From assembly GCA_003543245.1 (NCBI GenBank), contig DPJB01000016.1:52065-62840 (forward strand): 10,776 nt of DNA. The letters are read 5' to 3'. This document shows, in pieces, positions 5,819 through 10,776 of the stretch. The notes under the pieces are model-generated. The model saw only the letters and a program-made list of their open reading frames with translations. It was not told the origin of the DNA and ran no database searches. The stretch comes from Moraxellaceae bacterium (GTDB lineage: Bacteria > Pseudomonadota > Gammaproteobacteria > Pseudomonadales > Moraxellaceae). A program made the translations under genes and the position numbers. Within the stretch, counting starts at the first letter, position 1; every line of letters starts with the position of its first letter.

Positions 5819-5914
5819 GAGCCGGAGGGCAACCAGCCGGACCAACTTGCAGGTTCAACCTGCCGGGCTAACGTGCAGGTCTGGCCTGTCGAGGCACCAC
5901 CTGTCGGGGCAATC
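5819..5914 (+). repeat. Degenerate 13-bp tandem repeat array in the leader of the monooxygenase gene
   Basis: From 5834 the leader divides into 13-bp units: CAGCCGGACCAAC (5834), TTGCAGGTTCAAC (5847), CTGCCGGGCTAAC (5860), GTGCAGGTCTGGC (5873) and CTGTCGAGGCACC (5886). After a two-base insertion, CTGTCGGGGCAAT starts at 5901. A 15-bp relative, GAGCCGGAGGGCAAC, precedes them at 5819. The consensus is about CTGCCGGGCCAAC, with unit positions 3 and 6 always G. Units three and four together form the palindrome GCAGGTTCAACCTGC (5849-5863). The period is not a multiple of three, so this is not a coding repeat. Confidence 0.6.
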
Positions 5915-5931
5915 AGGAGAACAGGAACACC

Positions 5932-7227
5932 ATGACACTTCCCTATGCAGTAATCGGCGCCGGCCCCATGGGCCTTTGCACGGCACGCCAGCTTAAAAAA
6001 AACGGCATTCCCTTCATTGGCCTGGAGCAGCACAGTGATGTTGGTGGATTGTGGGATATTGATAATCCGCATTCCACCGTTTACGAGACGGCCCACCTGA
6101 TTTCGTCCAAGCGTACGACAGAGTTCACGGATTTCCCGATGAAGGATGATGTGGCGACGTATCCGCATCAGCGTGAGCTGCGCCAGTATTTCAGGGACTA
6201 TGCCACCAATTTTGGCCTGTACCAGAATTACGAGTTCAGGACCAAAGTCCTGCGGGCAGAACCTGTCGGTGACAAGTGGTCGGTGGTGACGGAATGCGAT
6301 GGTGTGGAAACGCGCCGTGATTTTGCCGGCGTACTCATCGCCAACGGCACCCTGCATCATCCGCAGATGCCAGACCTGCCCGGCTATGACGGTGAGCTGA
6401 TACATGCAGCCCAGTACAAGCGGCCAGACCAGTTCTGGGGCAAGCGTGTGCTGGTGGTGGGTTGTGGCAACAGTGCCTGCGATATTGCCGTGGATGCCGT
6501 GCATCATGCCAACAGCGTGGATATCAGCGTGCGTCGCGGATATTACTTTGTACCCAAGTTTGTGTTTGGCAAACCGGCCGATACCCTGGGTAAGCTGAAA
6601 CTGCCGCGACCGGTCAAGCAACTGCTTGATGGCTTCATGATCCGTGCCTTCATGGGCAAGCCCAGTGACTACGGCCTGCCCGATCCGGACTACAAGCTTT
6701 ACGAATCCCATCCGGTGGTGAATTCACTGGTGCTGTATCACCTGGGCCATGGCGACATTCATGCGCGTGGCGATATTGCAAAAGCAGACGGCAAGACAAT
6801 CACGTTCAAGGATGGCCGCTCTGCCGAATACGACATGGTGCTGATGGCTACCGGCTACAAGCTGCACTATCCGTTTATCGATAGTGAACTGCTCAACTGG
6901 AAGGGGGCCGCTCCCCAGCTGTACCTCAATTGCATGCACCCACAGTCGGACTCGCTGTTCATGATGGGAATGGTGGAGGCAACCGGGCTGGGCTGGCAGG
7001 GTCGAGATGAGCAGGCCGAGATGGTGGCGCTTTACCTTCGCCAGTTGCAGGCAGGAAAGACATCGGCAAGGAACCTCAAGCAGCACAAGGCGATGCATTA
7101 TTCGCAGGAAAAGAATGGCGGCTACCAGTATCTGAAGCTGGATCGCATGGCGTATTACGTGAACAAGGACGAGTACCGCGATGCGCTGAAAAAACACATT
7201 GGCGAGCTTAAAGCCGATCTCGTTTAA
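5932..7227 (+). CDS. Flavin-containing monooxygenase (FMO class, class B flavoprotein)
   Basis: A 431-residue FAD- and NADPH-dependent monooxygenase, probably cytoplasmic. In order: the FAD-binding Rossmann motif GAGPMG (residues 9-14); the class fingerprint YDGELIHAAQY (152-162), matching the FxGxxxHxxx(Y/F) FMO pattern with Tyr for the first Phe; the NADPH-binding motif GCGNSA (177-182); and the ATGY motif (306-309). The fingerprint ends in Tyr, not the Trp typical of type I Baeyer-Villiger enzymes, so N- or S-oxygenation is as likely as ketone oxidation. The substrate cannot be read from the sequence. The start is supported by AGGA at 5923-5926, with a second AGGAG at 5915-5919. It is the first gene of a five-gene operon divergent from an AraC-type regulator. 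Confidence 0.93.
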   Translation: MTLPYAVIGAGPMGLCTARQLKKNGIPFIGLEQHSDVGGLWDIDNPHSTVYETAHLISSKRTTEFTDFPMKDDVATYPHQRELRQYFRDYATNFGLYQNYEFRTKVLRAEPVGDKWSVVTECDGVETRRDFAGVLIANGTLHHPQMPDLPGYDGELIHAAQYKRPDQFWGKRVLVVGCGNSACDIAVDAVHHANSVDISVRRGYYFVPKFVFGKPADTLGKLKLPRPVKQLLDGFMIRAFMGKPSDYGLPDPDYKLYESHPVVNSLVLYHLGHGDIHARGDIAKADGKTITFKDGRSAEYDMVLMATGYKLHYPFIDSELLNWKGAAPQLYLNCMHPQSDSLFMMGMVEATGLGWQGRDEQAEMVALYLRQLQAGKTSARNLKQHKAMHYSQEKNGGYQYLKLDRMAYYVNKDEYRDALKKHIGELKADLV

Positions 7228-7235
7228 GGCAGCAA

Positions 7236-7249
7236 TTGAATCCATTCAA
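7236..7249. other. 14-bp dyad TTGAATCCATTCAA in the FMO-transporter gap
   Basis: TTGAAT and ATTCAA flank a two-base centre, nine bases after the monooxygenase stop codon. The centre is too short for a stable hairpin, so if functional it is more likely a protein-binding site or a small intra-operon control element. Confidence 0.25.
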
Positions 7250-7264
7250 CAAGAAGAAAAAATC

Positions 7265-8206
7265 ATGCTGAGCAATGTCCGTATCGATTTTGACAGTGAG
7301 AGTGTGCTTGCTCTCAACATCATCATGGCCCTGATGATGTTCGGAGTGTCATTGACGCTCAAGCTGGAAGACTTTACCCGTGTGGCAAAAGCGCCAAAGG
7401 CTACCCTGGTAGGTCTTGTTGCCCAGTTCATGGTCTTGCCGGCATTAAGCTGTCTGGTTACCTGGGCGTTCAGGGTGGATCCCGAACTGGCGCTTGGCAT
7501 GATACTGGTGGCGGCCTGCCCGAGTGGCAGCTTTTCCAACCTGATGACGTTTGTGGCAAGGGGCAATGTGGCACTGTCGGTAAGCATGACATCTATTTGT
7601 TCGCTGGCGGCGCTGGTCATGACACCATTCAATTTCTGGCTGTATGGCTCGCTTAATCCGTACACCCATCCGCTTATGCATTCAATCAATGTGGATGCCG
7701 GCCAGATTCTTGGTCTGGTGCTGCTGGTGCTGGTGCTTCCGCTGATTGCGGGAATGCTATTTGGCCGGCAGTGGCCGGTTATGGCCGAGAAGCTGGAAAA
7801 GCCGCTGCGTCCGATCTCGCTGATTATTTTTCTGGTGTTTGTCGGTATCGCCTTTACCAAAAACTTTGATCTTTTCACCAGGTACATGCACCTGTTTGCA
7901 GGTCTGGTCATCATGCAGAACCTGATTGCGCTGTGTTCCGGTTATTTTGCAGCCCGTGCAATGAAACTGTCGGATGCGGACAGCCGCGCAGTCACCATCG
8001 AGGTGGGCATCCAGAATTCCGGCCTGGCACTGGCCATTCTTTTCACCTTCTATCCCAATGCGGGCGGCATGATGGTGATTGCTGCCTTCTGGGGCGTCTG
8101 GCATCTGGTCAGCGGCACCATTCTGGCCCAGTGGTGGGCACATCATCCGCCCCGTGACGAGGCCACTGCAGCGACAGGAGGTCTGACATGCAAAAGCGAA
8201 TCCTGA
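7265..8206 (+). CDS. Bile acid:sodium symporter (BASS) family transporter
   Basis: A 313-residue inner-membrane protein with about nine to ten hydrophobic segments. BASS landmarks are clear: ACPSGSFSNLMTFVARGNVALSVSMT matches the family's core unwound-helix region (usually CPGGxxSNxxTxLAxGDxALSxxxT), and IEVGIQNSGLALAILFTF matches the second half-repeat motif. Members use Na+ to move bile acids or small organic acids such as pantoate, pyruvate or 2-keto acids. The substrate here is unknown, but the operon suggests the monooxygenase substrate or product. I chose the ATG at 7265; the purine-rich stretch AAGAAGAAAA just upstream serves as ribosome-binding site. The 3' end overlaps the next gene by 19 bases, which implies coupled translation. 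Confidence 0.93.
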   Translation: MLSNVRIDFDSESVLALNIIMALMMFGVSLTLKLEDFTRVAKAPKATLVGLVAQFMVLPALSCLVTWAFRVDPELALGMILVAACPSGSFSNLMTFVARGNVALSVSMTSICSLAALVMTPFNFWLYGSLNPYTHPLMHSINVDAGQILGLVLLVLVLPLIAGMLFGRQWPVMAEKLEKPLRPISLIIFLVFVGIAFTKNFDLFTRYMHLFAGLVIMQNLIALCSGYFAARAMKLSDADSRAVTIEVGIQNSGLALAILFTFYPNAGGMMVIAAFWGVWHLVSGTILAQWWAHHPPRDEATAATGGLTCKSES

Positions 8207-9120
8207 TCACGGGTGCGGCCGGTTATGTCGGCAGCCAGCTCGGCGAACGCCTGTCACATGTGCATGATGTATTCGGCGTGGACATCCGCGCAGGGCAGGG
8301 CGGTTTTCCTGTCACGGTCATGGATGTGCGTGACCCGGCGCTGGCCGGACACATGCGCAACAACGCCATTACGCATGTGGTGCACCTGGCATCGGTCCTG
8401 CAGCCCGGGCCCGACCGTCAGCGTGATTACGACATTGATGTGAACGGTACGCGCAATGTTCTGGATGCGTGCATCAGTGCCGGCGTGCAGCACCTCACGT
8501 ATACCAGCAGTGGCGCAGCCTATGGCTATTATCCGGACAACCCCGAGTGGATTGACGAGTCCGATGCACTGCGCGGAAATCCCGAGTTTTCGTATTCGGA
8601 TCACAAGCGGATGATCGAGGAGATGCTGGCATCGTACCGGCAGCAGCATCCCGGTTTGTCCCAGCTGATCTTTCGTCCAGGCACCATTCTAGGGGCCAAT
8701 ACCAATAACCTGATCACCAATCTTTTTCGCAAGAAGCGTTTGCTGGCGGTTGCCGGCTCGGCATCACCGTTTGTCTTCATCTGGGATCAGGATGTGATCA
8801 ATGCCATCGAATACGGCATTGAGCGCAGTACAACCGGCATCTACAACATGGCGGGTGATGGTGCGCTGAGCATGGACGATATCGGCAGGATTCTCGGCAA
8901 GCCGGTCCTGCATGTGCCGGCGGCCCTGATCAAGACGGCGCTGGCCATTGGCAATGCCCTGCATCTCACGAACTATGGTCCGGAGCAGGTCAACTTCTTG
9001 CGTTATCGCCCGGTATTGTCCAATCGCCGGTTAAAGGAAGAGTTTGGCTACCAGCCTTCAAAGACATCGGAAGACACCTTCCGTTTTTTTGCCCGGCATT
9101 CGATGAATGTGATGATATGA
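8188..9120 (+). CDS. NAD-dependent epimerase/dehydratase-type extended SDR
   Basis: A 310-residue extended short-chain dehydrogenase/reductase. The nucleotide motif TGAAGYVG (residues 8-15) fits the TGxxGxxG pattern. Asp32 at the end of the second beta strand favours NAD(H) over NADP(H). The active site shows TSSGAAYG (106-113) and YSDHK (Tyr136, Lys140). A C-terminal substrate domain follows. The family covers sugar-nucleotide epimerases, 3-beta-hydroxysteroid dehydrogenases and aldehyde/ketone reductases; in an operon with an FMO and no sugar genes, oxidation or reduction of the pathway intermediate is more likely than sugar epimerisation. An ideal AGGAGG (8176-8181) lies six bases before the ATG, inside the end of the transporter gene. 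Confidence 0.9.
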   Translation: MQKRILITGAAGYVGSQLGERLSHVHDVFGVDIRAGQGGFPVTVMDVRDPALAGHMRNNAITHVVHLASVLQPGPDRQRDYDIDVNGTRNVLDACISAGVQHLTYTSSGAAYGYYPDNPEWIDESDALRGNPEFSYSDHKRMIEEMLASYRQQHPGLSQLIFRPGTILGANTNNLITNLFRKKRLLAVAGSASPFVFIWDQDVINAIEYGIERSTTGIYNMAGDGALSMDDIGRILGKPVLHVPAALIKTALAIGNALHLTNYGPEQVNFLRYRPVLSNRRLKEEFGYQPSKTSEDTFRFFARHSMNVMI

Positions 9121-9130
9121 GGGCGCTGGC

Positions 9131-9919
9131 ATGAGCGTGGTTGTTATCACTGGTGCAGCCAGCGGCCTTGGCTGGGCCATGACACGTATTTTCTTTGCTC
9201 GCGGTGACACGGTGGTACTGCTTGATTGCAATGCGGCACTGCTGCATCAGCGTGAAAAGGAGCTGGCCAATGCCTCCCGTGTACGTGCCGTGGTGCTGGA
9301 CATCACGGATGTGGATGCCGTTGCCGCCTTTGCGCTGCAGATGCGTGTCGAGTTTTCCGGTATTGATGTGCTGGTGAACAATGCCGGCATCACGCATCGC
9401 AGTCCGGCCATTCATACACAGTCCGCTGTAATACGCAGGGTGATGGAGGTGGATTATCTGGCGGTGGTGGATTTGACGCTGGCCCTGTATCCGCAGGTTG
9501 AAGCTGCAGAAGGCTGCATAATCAATATCAGCTCCATGGCGGGATGGATGCCGGTGCTCGGGCGCGCAGGGTATTGTGCAGCAAAGAGTGCACTGCACCA
9601 GTTTTTTGAAACATTCCGGGCCGAGGTAAAGGATCGCGGTGTTTCGGTGCTGATGGTTTACCCCAGCTTTCTGGATACGCCGATTGACCGTAATGCACTG
9701 GGTGGCGATGGGCGTCCCGCCGGCCATGCGCGCAGTACAACTGGTCAGGTACGCAGTGCCGACTGGATGGCAGAACTGATCGTCAGCGGGCTGGAGCATG
9801 GTAAGCAGCGTATTTTTTCTGACCGCTTCAGTGCTTTTGCAGCACTTTTGTACCGGTTGATGCCTGATCTCTATCACCGCCTGATGCGCCGCCGGTTTGC
9901 TGCCGAGTTGCCCTCATGA
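9131..9919 (+). CDS. Classical short-chain dehydrogenase/reductase
   Basis: A 262-residue classical SDR. Motifs: TGAASGLG (residues 7-14), Asp32 (NAD(H) preference), NNAG (83-86), catalytic Ser135 in NISSMAG, and YCAAK (Tyr148, Lys152), a complete Ser-Tyr-Lys set. A basic C-terminal tail (LMRRRFAAELPS) follows a hydrophobic stretch. It would oxidise an alcohol or reduce a carbonyl in the same pathway as the preceding extended SDR. Ribosome-binding site GAGGG (9119-9123) overlaps the preceding stop codon, ten bases separate the genes, and its own stop overlaps the next start (ATGA). Confidence 0.93.
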   Translation: MSVVVITGAASGLGWAMTRIFFARGDTVVLLDCNAALLHQREKELANASRVRAVVLDITDVDAVAAFALQMRVEFSGIDVLVNNAGITHRSPAIHTQSAVIRRVMEVDYLAVVDLTLALYPQVEAAEGCIINISSMAGWMPVLGRAGYCAAKSALHQFFETFRAEVKDRGVSVLMVYPSFLDTPIDRNALGGDGRPAGHARSTTGQVRSADWMAELIVSGLEHGKQRIFSDRFSAFAALLYRLMPDLYHRLMRRRFAAELPS

Positions 9920-10662
9920 CGGCAGTGCTGTGGTTGGGTCTGTGCATCCTGCTGGCCTGGACCATCGAGGCCATGTCGGGTTTTGGCAGCATTGTGATTG
10001 CCCTGTCGCTGGGGGCGTTGCTGCTGCCGATTGATTCCATGCTGCCGGTGCTGGTTACGCTCAATGTGCTCACATCATCATGGCTGGCCTGGCAGCATCG
10101 TCGGCATATTGACCGGCAATTGCTGTTACGCCGGATCATGCCCGCCATGCTGGCGGGTACGGTGTGCGGTGTTTTTCTGCGGGACCTGTTGCCGGGTACG
10201 GCGCTCAAGACCGGGTTTGCCTTGCTGATCATCTGGTTTGCGCTCAGGGAGCTTTGGGCCATCCATCACAGGTACGTGCGCACACCCCATGATCCGGTCA
10301 TCACACAAGGCCTGACGGCGGCTGCCGGCATTACCCACGGCCTGTTTGCGTCCGGCGGCCCGCTGCTGGTGTATGCCATGGCCGGCAGTGGTGTGGACAA
10401 AGCGCGATTCCGGGCTACACTGGTTACAGTCTGGTTGTTGCTGAACGGTGTGCTGTTCTCTGCATTTCTCTGGCAGGGAAAAATTGCGGCACATATGACG
10501 GAGATTGCCGGGTATTTGCCGGTGGTCATCCTGAGTGTCTTGCTTGGCAATCGCCTGCATCACGGGCTTGATGAAGAGCGGTTCCGGCACATGGTGTTCT
10601 GGTTGCTGGCAGTGGTAGGCGGGGTCTTGTTGTTGTCGCAGCTGCGTCTGTTGTTGTTCTGA
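9916..10662 (+). CDS. TauE/SafE-family (sulfite exporter type) membrane protein
   Basis: A 248-residue polytopic membrane protein with about seven to eight hydrophobic helices. The two TauE/SafE half-repeats are visible: AMSGFGSIVIALSLGALLLP near the N-terminus and GGPLLVYAMAGSGVDKARFRATLVTVWLLLN in the second half. The family includes exporters proposed for sulfite, sulfoacetate and other organic anions. The exact substrate cannot be inferred. The start codon overlaps the stop codon of the preceding SDR (ATGA, 9916-9919), so translation is coupled and the gene is almost surely part of the operon. It closes the operon and is followed by terminator-like structures. Confidence 0.9.
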   Translation: MTAVLWLGLCILLAWTIEAMSGFGSIVIALSLGALLLPIDSMLPVLVTLNVLTSSWLAWQHRRHIDRQLLLRRIMPAMLAGTVCGVFLRDLLPGTALKTGFALLIIWFALRELWAIHHRYVRTPHDPVITQGLTAAAGITHGLFASGGPLLVYAMAGSGVDKARFRATLVTVWLLLNGVLFSAFLWQGKIAAHMTEIAGYLPVVILSVLLGNRLHHGLDEERFRHMVFWLLAVVGGVLLLSQLRLLLF

Positions 10663-10673
10663 TATTTTTCCTC

Positions 10674-10690
10674 AGGGGTGTTGCCCCTTT
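10674..10690 (+). terminator. Weak hairpin after the TauE-like gene
   Basis: AGGGG (10674-10678) pairs with CCCCT (10684-10688) around a five-base loop and is followed by only a short T-run (10688-10690). The stem is short, so this is at best a partial terminator. Confidence 0.35.
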
Positions 10691-10744
10691 TGTGTTGCGC
10701 AGGCCGGTGATGTATTACCGGCCATTTTTTTGCCTTGCAGAAAG

Positions 10745-10776
10745 AAAAAACCCGCCGTTATGGCGGGGTTTTTTTT
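10745..10776. terminator. Strong, probably bidirectional terminator at the window end
   Basis: CCCGCC (10751-10756) pairs with GGCGGG (10762-10767) around a five-base loop. It is preceded by six A (10745-10750) and followed by at least eight T up to the window edge, with one unpaired G at 10768. The A-run and T-run on the two sides would allow termination on both strands, which suggests a convergent gene just beyond the window. Confidence 0.85.

Noticed and set aside
5819..5914. CRISPR array
   Set aside because: Units are contiguous 13-mers without spacers and too degenerate; no cas genes are nearby.
5736..5996. Open frame on the + strand (86 codons) across the regulator-monooxygenase control region, a possible leader peptide
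   Set aside because: It overlaps the monooxygenase start out of frame, begins in the regulator's own 5' region, has Ser/Arg/His-rich composition and no good ribosome-binding site. The 13-bp repeat period also argues against coding.
5797..6711. Long open frame on the - strand (304 codons) over the monooxygenase gene
   Set aside because: Antisense shadow of a clearly recognised FMO. It also runs through the repeat-rich leader and has no recognisable protein features.
8990..9877. Long open frame on the - strand (295 codons) over the classical SDR
   Set aside because: Antisense to a gene with a complete SDR motif set; Cys/His/Gln-rich composition typical of shadows.
7265..9919. Frameshift at the 19-bp overlap between the transporter and the extended SDR
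   Set aside because: Both products are full-length for their families, and the downstream gene has an ideal AGGAGG six bases before its ATG, so this is translational coupling rather than a broken fusion.
4747..10662. Calling the cluster a mymA operon or a bile-acid degradation operon
   Set aside because: Only the divergent AraC-FMO layout and the presence of SDRs match mymA; ligase and lipase genes are missing. BASS membership alone does not imply bile-acid substrates.

Overview
The window looks like a chromosomal segment of a Gram-negative proteobacterium. Three things point that way: the end of a Na+-translocating NADH:quinone reductase (Na+-NQR) maturation locus (apbE-nqrM), an EarP/EF-P pair of the arginine-rhamnosylation type, and GC-rich DNA with CTG/GTG-heavy codon use. 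EF-P rhamnosylation together with Na+-NQR fits marine Gammaproteobacteria (an Alcanivorax-like organism is my guess) or Neisseriales-type Betaproteobacteria. I cannot fix the genus from the sequence alone. I see no tRNA, rRNA, insertion sequence, CRISPR array or phage gene, and no gene-free stretch longer than 300 bases.

Left part (1-4256, all + strand): the 3' part of apbE (flavin transferase), nqrM (Na+-NQR maturation), a polytopic MgtC/SapB-DUF4010 membrane protein, earP and efp, closed by a strong intrinsic terminator after efp. ApbE and NqrM act on the same enzyme. EarP rhamnosylates Arg32 of EF-P, which is encoded just downstream. The whole gap between the DUF4010 gene and earP is a phased array of GTGA-containing repeats (13-14 bp period).

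Middle (4257-4746): one short gene for an unrecognised 99-residue helical protein, followed by a 14-bp x3 tandem repeat that overlaps the 3' end of the convergent regulator gene.

Right part (4747-10776): a divergent regulator/operon unit. An AraC-family regulator on the - strand faces a tight five-gene + strand operon: flavin-containing monooxygenase (FMO), bile acid:sodium symporter (BASS)-family transporter, extended SDR (NAD-dependent epimerase/dehydratase), classical SDR, and TauE/SafE-family exporter. The last four genes follow each other with a 37-bp gap, a 19-bp overlap, a 10-bp gap and an ATGA overlap. The intergenic control region holds a perfect 17-bp palindrome, repeated GTCCTGTT motifs, a TATAGT -10 with a poor -35, and a degenerate 13-bp tandem array in the presumed 5' leader of the monooxygenase. 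The layout suggests a regulated import, oxidation, dehydrogenation and export pathway for an unknown small molecule. It resembles in outline the VirS/mymA arrangement of mycobacteria but has different downstream genes. This cluster and its repeat-rich leader are the best candidates for something undescribed.
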